Shown here: piece after piece, positions 1 through 8,400 of the stretch
How positions within the stretch are numbered: the stretch's first letter is position 1
How the letters are laid out: every line of letters begins with the position of its first letter
Assembly (NCBI GenBank): GCA_020355945.1
Contig: CP070627.1
Location: forward strand, 8,751,787 to 8,771,292
DNA length: 19,506 nucleotides
Direction of reading: 5' to 3'
Source: Candidatus Aminicenantota bacterium
GTDB lineage: Bacteria; Acidobacteriota; Aminicenantia; UBA2199
Program-made: the position numbers and the translations under genes
Notes under the pieces: model-generated
The model's database searches: none
Told to the model about the DNA's origin: nothing
The model's input: only the letters and a program-made list of their open reading frames with translations

Positions 1-51
1 ATCATCATCACAGATGGTTTGCCTACCATAAGGTAAAAATGTGGATTTCAT
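1..51 (-). CDS. DegT/DnrJ/EryC1/StrS-type sugar aminotransferase, N-terminus only (cut by window edge)
   Basis: Seen: a minus-strand ATG at 51-49 opens a frame of 17 codons that runs off the window, reading MKSTFLPYGRQTICDDD. A strong ribosome binding site, AAGGAGG at 65-59, lies 7 nt upstream. Family knowledge: FLPYGRQ-x-I-x-x-x-D is the usual start of PLP-dependent nucleotide-sugar aminotransferases such as PseC, ArnB and DesI, which aminate a 4-keto or 3-keto sugar nucleotide in the cytosol. The gene follows the SDR enzyme by 91 bp and is probably in the same operon, matching the PseG-like gene two genes upstream. The PLP lysine lies outside the window, so the family call rests on the N-terminal motif and context only. 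Confidence 0.65.
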   Translation of the reverse strand, partial: MKSTFLPYGRQTICDDD

Positions 52-58
52 CAGCTTC

Positions 59-65
59 CCTCCTT
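59..65 (-). promoter_or_regulatory. Ribosome binding site of the edge-truncated aminotransferase
   Basis: AAGGAGG on the minus strand, 7 nt before ATG 51. It is a near-perfect anti-16S match and is what makes the short fragment at the window edge credible as a gene. The rest of the 52-142 gap holds no convincing promoter or terminator. Confidence 0.75.
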
Positions 66-142
66 CGGTCCTCTCTGCATCCGTACTCTCCATGATACCG
101 TGACAGCAAAGTAATTTAAAATATAACCCCTGTGGTAAACAA

Positions 143-1075
143 TTACTTTGTCATATTTTTTTCGTAAAATCTCATCATCCGTTTTAGCCCTTGTTCCAGG
201 GAAAACTTCGGCCCATACCCCAGCACATTCCTGGCTTTTTCAATGGAGGGGATTCGTTTTGAGACTTCCCGTGAGGATTTGCGATCGGAGTTTTCATAAG
301 AAACAAATTCAGGAGTTATGGATTTGCCGGATATGGCAATGAGTTTGTTGGCCAGGTCTTTCATGGAGATGGGTTCCTGGTTATTGCCGATATTGTACAC
401 CTGGCCATCCTGTTCGGTCAACAATGCAGCAACGAGTCCCCGGGCCGCGTCTTCCACGTAACAAAACGAACGGACCTGTTCCCCGTCTCCATATATTATC
501 GGGGGTTTATTATTCACCACCCGCTGAACAAATTTTGGTAAGACAAACTCTTCTCGTTGATACTCCCCATACACATTAAAGAGACGGATAATATTATACC
601 TGATGCCGTACATCTCGGAATATGCTTGTAAATACTGCTCGCCGGCAATTTTACTCACTGCATAAACCGATTTGGGATTTAAAGGATTTTCTTCTGTGAT
701 GGGCAGTTTATCTTGATCCCCGTATACTTCGGAAGAAGAGCTGAACACTATTTTTTTAATCCCTTCTTTTACACATGCTTCGATCACATTCAGGGTACCC
801 TGGATGTTGATATACAGGGTTTCCAGTCGGTTGTTATCGGTTCGCTCCACCCCCAGTACGGCAGCCAGATGAATGGCATAATCACAGCCTCGAGCCGCCA
901 TGGCCAGGTCATACATATCGAGAATTGTCCCGCGGTTCACTCTTTTAATGCCCTTTATTTTGGGTTCGATCACATCGAAATAAACCACTTCACAGCCACG
1001 TTTCCACAGGTCTTGCACAACTTTGGTCCCGATAAATCCTCCGGCTCCTGTCACCATTACTCTTGGTTTACTCAT
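143..1075 (-). CDS. NAD-dependent nucleotide-sugar epimerase/dehydratase (extended SDR family)
   Basis: Cytosolic Rossmann-fold enzyme of 310 residues, the normal length for GalE/RmlB-like extended SDRs acting on NDP-sugars. Seen: the dinucleotide-binding GAGGFIG at residues 10-16, FSSSSEVYG at 111-119 holding the catalytic Ser/Thr position, and the YxxxK pair Y138/K142. RLFNVYG at 164-170 and the later GDGEQVRSFCYVED at 196-209 are typical of the substrate-binding half. The start is supported by AGAAGGAG upstream and by a 4-bp ATGA overlap with the PseG-like gene, implying translational coupling. Flanked by PseG-like and aminotransferase genes, it probably supplies a 4-keto or epimerised sugar for amino-sugar synthesis. 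It lacks the characteristic N-terminus of PseB, so I do not assign that name. Exact substrate unknown; UDP-glucose 4-epimerase-like activity is equally possible. Confidence 0.88.
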   Translation of the reverse strand: MSKPRVMVTGAGGFIGTKVVQDLWKRGCEVVYFDVIEPKIKGIKRVNRGTILDMYDLAMAARGCDYAIHLAAVLGVERTDNNRLETLYINIQGTLNVIEACVKEGIKKIVFSSSSEVYGDQDKLPITEENPLNPKSVYAVSKIAGEQYLQAYSEMYGIRYNIIRLFNVYGEYQREEFVLPKFVQRVVNNKPPIIYGDGEQVRSFCYVEDAARGLVAALLTEQDGQVYNIGNNQEPISMKDLANKLIAISGKSITPEFVSYENSDRKSSREVSKRIPSIEKARNVLGYGPKFSLEQGLKRMMRFYEKNMTK

Positions 1076-2151
1076 GATTTTCTCCTTCTAATCGACGATT
1101 GACTGGCGGCAGCGAATGAATTGACCATCTCTAAAACCCGGTCACTTCCTTTGCCGTCCACCAATTGGCGTGAGTTTGAAAACATTTGCTTTCTCAAGGT
1201 TTCATCCGAAAGAAAGGTTTCCATCTCCTGTTTGAATTTGTTTGGATTGGATAGCAAATCCTTTATTTTTCCCAGGTAGACCCCATACCCTTGAGCTGCA
1301 AATTTCCGGGCCAGCCAATGCTGGTGATCAGCCAAAGATATCAGCACAAAGGGAGTGCCAATGCACATCATTTCAAACTTGATGAATCCCCCGGCAATGA
1401 TTCCCGCATCTATTTTTTCAATGAACGCCGCCATGTTATCAACATTTTTCACTACCTTCACCCGTGAAGAAAACAACGTGGTATCGAAGTGCGATCCCCC
1501 CGGGGCAAATCCCATCACTATATGGAGTTTTATTTTCTTATCCAGGAAACGGTCCAGCAACTGCGTCAATTTCAACGTATGGGTTTGGGAAGGTACACCT
1601 CCCAGGATAATCCCAATATCTAACACATCCTTTCGAAACCGTTTTTTTTCCCTGTACCGGGTAAATATCCGGCGCAGGGGAAAATAATCCGTCCCTTTTA
1701 CCACTGTATCCCTCCGCCGGTTCATAATTTCCCGCTTAAACGGTTCCTGGGGACATAAAAATATACCTTTAATGGAATGCTGGACCCTCCGTTGCATATC
1801 ATCAAAGTTGACCAGGACATGGCAATAATTCTCAATTTTTTTTATCACATCGATGGAAATGCGATAAATGTCTATAATAATGACCGCATATTTCTCATCC
1901 ATTGAATGCCTTGCGTGTTCTTCCAGGAATCGGTACAACCCGCGATTGTCCTGGTAAGTAAAACAAGTGATCCCTTTTTGTTTAAAAAAGAAATCACCGA
2001 AGCGATCTTGCATGGTCAATAGGGTAACCTCATAACAGGGAGCAAAGACCTCCACCAGTGCACTGATTCTCACCAGGTGCCCCATTCCCTCTTTTTTGCC
2101 ACCTTTACCAACCATCAATAATGCCGGCTTCTGCTGGTTTAATTGATTCAT
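1072..2151 (-). CDS. PseG-like UDP-sugar hydrolase / GT-B glycosyltransferase-like protein
   Basis: 359-residue cytosolic GT-B-fold protein. PseG hydrolyses UDP-2,4-diacetamido-2,4,6-trideoxy-beta-L-altrose in pseudaminic acid synthesis. Seen: GMGHLVR at 22-28, matching the PseG GxGHxxR loop with the catalytic His (here H25). Also IIDIYR at 92-97, NFDD at 115-118, GTDYFPLRRIF at 153-163 (compare the family GxxYallRxeF), GG at 184-185, AGGFIKFE at 253-260 and LADHQ at 273-277, all in PseG order. The C-terminal half is also of the GT28 type, so a related glycosyltransferase or hydrolase is the alternative. No acetyltransferase domain is fused. It overlaps the epimerase by ATGA and lies 47 bp after the upstream sulfatase-fold gene. 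Only a weak ribosome binding site is visible. Family call firm, exact substrate inferred. Confidence 0.8.
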   Translation of the reverse strand: MNQLNQQKPALLMVGKGGKKEGMGHLVRISALVEVFAPCYEVTLLTMQDRFGDFFFKQKGITCFTYQDNRGLYRFLEEHARHSMDEKYAVIIIDIYRISIDVIKKIENYCHVLVNFDDMQRRVQHSIKGIFLCPQEPFKREIMNRRRDTVVKGTDYFPLRRIFTRYREKKRFRKDVLDIGIILGGVPSQTHTLKLTQLLDRFLDKKIKLHIVMGFAPGGSHFDTTLFSSRVKVVKNVDNMAAFIEKIDAGIIAGGFIKFEMMCIGTPFVLISLADHQHWLARKFAAQGYGVYLGKIKDLLSNPNKFKQEMETFLSDETLRKQMFSNSRQLVDGKGSDRVLEMVNSFAAASQSSIRRRKS

Positions 2152-2168
2152 ATTTTACCAGGTGCTTT

Positions 2169-2190
2169 TCCCTGCGCACTCTGCGGTGAG
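2169..2190 (-). repeat. Short CTGCG-type direct repeat in intergenic gap
   Basis: On the plus strand the gap reads CCTGCGCACTCTGCGGTG: two imperfect CTGCG-containing units just upstream of the PseG-like gene. Such short tandem units occur between genes in many bacteria. No function is evident, and two units may be chance. Confidence 0.25.
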
Positions 2191-2198
2191 CAATTCTC

Positions 2199-3647
2199 TT
2201 AATTCAAATAACCCAGCGATTTGAGCTGCTCAACTTCCTCTTTGCTGAGTGTACCCTGGGGAAACGTCCGTTTGGCACGTTTATACTGTTTTTCCCACTG
2301 GTATAATATCCGTTTCATTTCTTTCCCGATTTCCCTGTATTCATGGATTTTATCGGTTAATTTCCCGTTTTCCGTTATATTTGAGGGCTGGAGCTCCCGC
2401 TTATTGATATCCCCCCAGTCGTCCTTGTTCTCAAAATATTTCCACTGGTCCGTATAAACTGCAATTTTGTCAATCTTGCGCCAATTGGTTTCAGCAATAA
2501 AGTACCTCGGTAATTGGGGTTTTTCTCCTTTATCTTTTATAAAATTTATTAGAGATACTCCATGAATGCCCTCAGGCGGTGATATTCCCACATAATCAAG
2601 AATGGTGGGCATCAGGTCCAATAAACGAACTTTTTCTTTCACCTGGTGAGGCTTATATATCTTTTGAGGGCTTCCGATGTGATAAAAGATTAAAGGAACC
2701 ATGAGTTGGGATTCATACAAATAATTTCCATGAGTATGAGACCTATACACATCGGGGTGATCATCCAATCCCTGGCCGTGATCACTGGTAATCACGAATA
2801 AAGTGTTTTCCCAACCGGGAATGACACGCAATTTTTTCACAAATTCATCAATATCATGGGAGACCTGTTTTACAGCAGCTAATGTTCCTCGAACCAGCCT
2901 GGTTAACTTTTCCGCCGAATATTTGAAGTTTACCTTTCTTACAGGATAATTTTTAAAAGAATCTTTGAATTCTTCCCTTATCAGGTAGGGGGAATGAACC
3001 TCCATTATATTGATTTGAATATAAACCGGTTCCGGTCCCATGGATTCTGCTTTTTTTAGCACACGATTAAATATATCCCTTGATCTGGGTAAATGCGAAT
3101 CATCGCTAAATATTTTCTGGCCGGCTTCGGGTTTCATCCATCCCCAAATAACAGCGCTGTCCTCGTAATCATCAAACCCCTGGTGAAAATTAAATATTTT
3201 GTTGATGTTGGGATTTGCAGTAATACCAAAGGTATAATAACCGTTATCCTGTAAAACTTCCGCCAGTGTCAGGTATTTATCGTCCAATATATCAAACTTT
3301 TCTTTAAATATACCAATTGACCGAGGGTAAAAAGCAGTGATCATTGACCCAATGGAGGGGCGTGTCCAACTGCATTGGGATATCACATTTTCAAATAAAA
3401 CCCCTTTCTCAGCCATGGCATCGATTCCCGGTGAAATCCCTCCGGGGAAACCATAACAACCCAATTTATCCGCTCGAAGTGTGTCTACAATAACCAGGAC
3501 AATATTGGGACGGGATTTTGGCTGAATCATGGCGGAATGGCTCCCCGAAGATACAAATCCATATCTCCAAATCAATACAATCACTGCTAAAATCAAAAAG
3601 ACGATTAAAATAATACCAATCTTTTTTTGTCGTTCCGGATTCTTCAT
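2199..3647 (-). CDS. Membrane-anchored sulfatase-fold hydrolase/transferase, Thr at the nucleophile position
   Basis: 482 residues: one N-terminal membrane segment (about 9-27), then an alkaline phosphatase/sulfatase-fold domain (PF00884 type) outside the cytoplasm. Seen: metal ligand region IVLVIVDTLRAD with D55, CSWTRPSIGSM at 92-102, H218 in MEVHSP, and TSDHGQG with D289/H290. Aligning WTRPSIGSMITA with the sulfatase C/S-x-P-S-R-x-x-L-x-T-G puts T95 where Cys or Ser becomes formylglycine, and the motif Arg is missing. Family knowledge: Thr is the nucleophile in LtaS-type phosphoglycerol and EptA-type phosphoethanolamine transferases. A phospho-group enzyme is therefore possible, though databases will say sulfatase. 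The C-terminus LSKEEVEQLKSLGYLN resembles that of the other sulfatase-fold gene here. It lies 28 bp after the TMTC-like gene, probably in one operon. Confidence 0.82.
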   Translation of the reverse strand: MKNPERQKKIGIILIVFLILAVIVLIWRYGFVSSGSHSAMIQPKSRPNIVLVIVDTLRADKLGCYGFPGGISPGIDAMAEKGVLFENVISQCSWTRPSIGSMITAFYPRSIGIFKEKFDILDDKYLTLAEVLQDNGYYTFGITANPNINKIFNFHQGFDDYEDSAVIWGWMKPEAGQKIFSDDSHLPRSRDIFNRVLKKAESMGPEPVYIQINIMEVHSPYLIREEFKDSFKNYPVRKVNFKYSAEKLTRLVRGTLAAVKQVSHDIDEFVKKLRVIPGWENTLFVITSDHGQGLDDHPDVYRSHTHGNYLYESQLMVPLIFYHIGSPQKIYKPHQVKEKVRLLDLMPTILDYVGISPPEGIHGVSLINFIKDKGEKPQLPRYFIAETNWRKIDKIAVYTDQWKYFENKDDWGDINKRELQPSNITENGKLTDKIHEYREIGKEMKRILYQWEKQYKRAKRTFPQGTLSKEEVEQLKSLGYLN

Positions 3648-3675
3648 ATTTGCAACTGCCTGGTTGAGTTTATCT

Positions 3676-5370
3676 CTATGAGATTCTCTTTTTCGGGCGA
3701 TGATCCCGGTTTTGACCTTTTTTTATTCGACAAAAAATCGCGAAATTCTTTTTATCCCTTTTCTTTACTTTTAAATAAAGTTGATTGGCATTCGCGTGAT
3801 TTTTTAATATGCTTTTCACAACAACTTGATATCTGTTCCCCGGATATTTTAAATTGAGCCAGGATGAGATGCTGTGTTGACGGATATAGGCTTTAGCGGG
3901 AAGAGCGTATATGTTTATATTGGCATCATTTGGAAACCCGGGAATAACTTTTACCAGTTTTTGAAAAAACATCGCAGACATTGAACTCGACTCTTCCCAT
4001 TCCTTATTACGTTTTAAAAGGGGAGAATTCAGTAACAATGAAAGCGTTAGACAAAGAACCAGGATAAAGCCAACTGTCTTAATATGAATGAAAGAAAAAA
4101 TAAAAGAAGAACATGAAGGATGGCGGCTTCCACTTTTTAATCGTTTGAAACCCCAATGAAATCCCTCCGCAATACATACGGACAACATAATACTAAACGG
4201 AATGATGGCGATATACATATAGCGTGCGGAAAACTTTTGAGCCCATATGTAAATAATTAGTGGTAAAAGTAGCCAGGCGAGAGAGAATAATAGCATTTTC
4301 CAGGAGCGCAATCGTTTGCTGTCGTTGGAACACATCTTGAAGTTAAATTTCCCGGAAAACCATAGGATAATCAAAAAAAACAGTAATAAACCGGTTACTA
4401 CAGCCAGCATAATCAGTATCCCGGGGGGATTGAAAAAGGAGTTCACCGATTGAGAAGGAACAAATAAATTCAAAAAATAATTTGTGATGATGGTTATAAA
4501 ATCTTGAAAAAAAGCGGATCTATCCGCCGCTGCCCTGGTATATCCTCCAATTCCTTGTAAGACATAACTCCGCCATAAAATAAAGATGAGGGTAACCATC
4601 AAATAAGGGAAACACTTCTTTATGATAAAATTTAAAACCCCCCAAAAAGGTTTCTTACCGGCGGAGCCAAAAACCATTAAATAACAAAAAATCAACAAAG
4701 GGAATATCAATGCTATTTCTTTGGAACCCAGTGCCAATAAATAGAAAAGTATAGAAAAAATCAAAAATAATTTATGTTTAAATTCCTCGGACCTGTATTC
4801 CAGGAACATCAAAAAAGCCAGCATAATGAATATGGATGCCAAAATATCATGTCTTCGGGCATTAACCGGTACACTCTCAACCAGGATGGGGTGAAGGGTA
4901 AACACAATCGCTCCAATCCAGGCAGTGATTTGCTTACCTGCGGTCAAAAAACGGATGAGCAGGAAAACCAATACAGACGCAAAAATATGTAACATTAAAT
5001 CTGTCAAATGATATCCCAACGGATTCAATTTCCATATAAGATAATCAATACCGTAAGATAAAACTGCAATGGGACGGTAAAATTTCGCTGCCTTCAGGAA
5101 TGCTGTCCCACCGGTCATTCGCTCTGTGAATATCCGGGTGATATCTTTAAATGAATGGATTTGACTGGTTTCAATTAGAGTAAAGGTATCGATTCCTGAA
5201 AAATAATTATCCAATATGTCTTTATAGGCCAAAAAGGAAACCAGGGCGATAGATAAAATGAGTATAAACGAAGTAAGATAAAAGTGACGCCTGTTTTTGT
5301 TTTTATTTATATTCACTTTGTTGTATTTCGTATTTTTTAAGGATGTGGACCTTCCCGGCAGGGAAACCAA
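3676..5370 (-). CDS. Multi-spanning TMTC-like GT-C glycosyltransferase (putative protein O-glycosyltransferase)
   Basis: 564 residues with a basic N-terminus and about ten or more hydrophobic segments. Seen: an extracytoplasmic loop with SGID at 58-61, YRP at 98-100, and TLHPILVESVPVNARRHD at 158-175. This matches the TMTC/O-mannosyltransferase pattern YRP...LHPxxxExVxxxxxRxD. Family knowledge: such GT-C enzymes use polyprenyl-phosphate sugars and modify proteins or glycans on the outer face of the membrane. Unlike many family members it has no TPR tail; the C-terminus is a short lysine-rich region. The listed start is TTG inside the loop of an 11-bp hairpin, without a ribosome binding site. 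A GTG at 5316 is an alternative, also without one, so the start is unsettled. It follows the large surface protein by about 31 bp, suggesting that protein or the exported glycan as acceptor (inference). Confidence 0.78.
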   Translation of the reverse strand: MVSLPGRSTSLKNTKYNKVNINKNKNRRHFYLTSFILILSIALVSFLAYKDILDNYFSGIDTFTLIETSQIHSFKDITRIFTERMTGGTAFLKAAKFYRPIAVLSYGIDYLIWKLNPLGYHLTDLMLHIFASVLVFLLIRFLTAGKQITAWIGAIVFTLHPILVESVPVNARRHDILASIFIMLAFLMFLEYRSEEFKHKLFLIFSILFYLLALGSKEIALIFPLLIFCYLMVFGSAGKKPFWGVLNFIIKKCFPYLMVTLIFILWRSYVLQGIGGYTRAAADRSAFFQDFITIITNYFLNLFVPSQSVNSFFNPPGILIMLAVVTGLLLFFLIILWFSGKFNFKMCSNDSKRLRSWKMLLFSLAWLLLPLIIYIWAQKFSARYMYIAIIPFSIMLSVCIAEGFHWGFKRLKSGSRHPSCSSFIFSFIHIKTVGFILVLCLTLSLLLNSPLLKRNKEWEESSSMSAMFFQKLVKVIPGFPNDANINIYALPAKAYIRQHSISSWLNLKYPGNRYQVVVKSILKNHANANQLYLKVKKRDKKNFAIFCRIKKGQNRDHRPKKRIS

Positions 5371-5387
5371 CTATAACCGGGAAGGTC
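5348..5387. terminator. 11-bp perfect hairpin; T-tracts on the plus-strand side
   Basis: GACCTTCCCGG at 5348-5358 pairs perfectly with CCGGGAAGGTC at 5377-5387 across an 18-nt loop. Read on the plus strand it is followed by TGTTTTTAG and further T-runs, so it looks like an intrinsic terminator for rightward (antisense) transcription. Read on the minus strand, the gene direction, it is preceded by A-runs but followed by CACATCC, a poor terminator. It sits between the surface-protein stop and the TMTC-like gene and overlaps that gene's listed TTG start. It may act as an antisense stop, an attenuator or an mRNA processing or stability hairpin. Confidence 0.6.
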
Positions 5388-5401
5388 TGTTTTTAGTTTT
5401 T

Positions 5402-8400
5402 CTATTTTTTTACCCCGGGAAGGATTCTTAAGCGAATATCATTTCTCTTAAATGTACCATTTGGGTCCCTGGCAATAAATACCAGGTAGTATTCCCCTAA
5501 AAATCCGGGCCCCAGTTGCCAGTAAAAGATACCGGTTTCCGGATCTATTTTTGAGCCAATGGGTAACGGCCGTGGTTCACCATTCACCATCATGCAGCCG
5601 ACAGCATGTCCGGGTAAAAGAATCATGATCCGTTGCAATTCCCTGATTTCAATAGTTATTATACCATCATTGTCGGGGTAAATTTCCCGGGGATTTATAT
5701 TGTCGTTATATCCTGTTTTTATTCTTATGGGTTCCGCATTCGAATAATCCGGGGTAATTCCTGATGTAGGGAGGAACGAGGGTTGCCTGTAGACGTGCTC
5801 CGGGTATTGGGTGTCCCGGGCGCTGCTGCTTGACGCGCCGCCGGTATTTTGAATGGTGAAGTACCTGGAACCGATTCCATCACTGTTACCGGCATTATCG
5901 CTTACACCCCAGGAGATTGTATGTACGCCATTGCTGTAAGCCGTGGTGTTGAAATCCAGGTAGCCCCACGCCCCATCGGTGTTGGCATAACCGGGGAATA
6001 AGCTGGCAATATCCTCTCTATACAGGTTATATGTGGCTTTACCCACAGCCTCACCATCAATATATACATTGATAGTAGAGCCGTTTTCAGGGATTTTATT
6101 GGGTTGGGGTGTTAAAGCCCACCCGTTGTTCCTGAAGCTGGTACCGGATGCATCACCCCCCTGTTCCGGGGTATCAATGGCGCCAAAGGGTTTAACCGCA
6201 TTGGCATTATCAACGAAAATGGTTTTGGTTCCCAATTCCACCTGGTGGCCGCTGCTGTCCCTGGCAATGGCTTTCAGTATCAACTGTCCATCAGGCAAGA
6301 AATTGGTTAACATCATGTAACCCCATCCGGCTTTGTAATTATTGGGGTAATCGGGGTAAGCCTGTTCCACATCCGGCCGGGCGCCCTCCACAAAGACCGC
6401 ATCACCGATATAGTAAAGCCCGCCATTAACTTCCCGGGATATTTTCACACTTTCCACGCAAGTGTCATCCAGGACCCAACCGGTGACACCAATGGAACCG
6501 CTCACACCCGTTATGCCATCCTCGGGTGTGGCAAATTGACCAAAGGGCGGATTCTCTTGTGAACTATTTATAACCTGCAAATACACATCCACTGTCTGCG
6601 GCGAATTGTCAACCCCGGGAGCACTAACCGTAATCGTACCCGTATAAGTCCCCGCTCCCAAACCACCGGGATCAATAGAAACAGTAACACTGCCTCCACC
6701 GGCCCCGGTTGTGGGGCTCAAATTGATCCACGAGGCGTCTGCCTCTGCCGTCCAATCAAATGTACCACCACCTCCGTTCGATATGAAAAGGGTTTGAGGA
6801 CAGGAAAAGGTACCATTTCTAACATGACCGAAATTAAAACGGTCTCGATTCAACACAATCTGCGGCGGTCCACCAATGGAAAACTCATTATTGCTAATAT
6901 CGGAGATCCGGGAATCGGCCAGATCATTAATTTTCACCAGGCAGTTATCCGAAATAATATCAGGCAGTGTCCAGGCATGGACCCCATCGTTTGCTGTTGA
7001 TGAAACAATAGTGTTCCAATCATTAATTCCACCGTCTGTGGAATAGGATATTTTTACATTGCCCACCTGGCCGCTGGAGGTCCAGGTAATATTTTCCGTA
7101 GAATTTCTTGCCCATACTTCACCTCCGTTGGGTGAGGTGATTGTAATTGATCCGGAGGCAGGAGGGCTTATCGTAAAATTATCAGAATAATCCGTGGGAT
7201 TGCTAACTCCATCATAACCTTTTATCCATATCCTGGCTTTGGTGGTAGAGATATTGGGAACCGACCAGGAATGAATGCCATCATCCGCGGTACCATTGAC
7301 AATTACATTCCATTTGGAGCCATCATAATACTCGATATCAATTTTGCTAAAGTTAGTATAACCTGTCCACTTAATGGAGTAGTTGGTTCCTCCTGTCAAA
7401 ATATCACCTCCGGTGGGAGCAATAATGGTAATTGAGGGTGGCAGACCATCCCCTGAAATTGTAAATGTATCGTCAGAATAATCCGTGGGATTGGAAATTC
7501 CATCATAACCCTTTATCCATATCCTGGCTTTGGTGGTAGAAACATTGGGAACCGTCCATTCATAAACGCCATCATCCGCTGTACCATTCATAATAATGTT
7601 CCAATTGGTTCCGTTGTAATACTCGATATCAATTTTGCTATAGGTGATGGAACCTTTCCAGGTAATGTTGCGGGTAGACCCGGCTTGCCAGGTCTCACCA
7701 CCATTGGGAGATTTAATGGTAATGGTATTGGTGCTGGAAACGGCTTTTATGGTAAAATTGGTATTACTGGTGTCGGAGGGGGTACCATCAGCCGCATCGC
7801 TCACCTTGACTCGACATTGAGTCGAAGGATCTTCGGGTATAGTCCACGAATACGCACCGTCATTGGCCGTACTGGCGATGATTTCCTTCCACGAAGAACC
7901 GGCATTGGTGGAATATTCGATCTTCACATTAGCCGGCCCGCTGGCTTTCCAACTGATGGTTTTGGAAGAACCGACGTTCAAGGTCTCACCCCCATTGGGA
8001 TAAAAAACAGTTAAATCCGGTACCGGGGTATTATCCGAGTAGACAATGGTTCTCCTGTCCCCGGCAGCAGCAAGTTTTTGGCCAATAGCAGAAATAGCTC
8101 TTAATGTACTGGTAGACCCGGTATATATTTTATTCCAGGTGATACCATCCGAACTTTTTAGCACTGGCGCATTGTTGGGATCGGATTTTGTCTTGCTGCA
8201 GGCAAACCAGTAATTTCCATCACAATAGGTGATTTGCCAGCAATAATTGCCAACATTGGTGTTCCGTTTGGTCCAGTTGGTGCCATTTGTACTGGTAAAG
8301 ACAGTCCCGGCGCCGCCGCCACATACATATAGTGAATTAAAATACCCCACGGAATACAAATTTTCAAGTCCCCCCACCGATCGATTGTTCCAGGTAATGC

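Noticed and set aside
52..142. Possible promoter TTGTTT...TTAAAT between the SDR gene and the aminotransferase
   Set aside because: Both boxes are poor matches, and the gap is short enough for simple operon read-through.
2199..3647. Classical formylglycine sulfatase reading of the sulfatase-fold gene
   Set aside because: No C/S-x-P-x-R motif; CSWTRPS aligns Thr, not Cys, to the nucleophile position.
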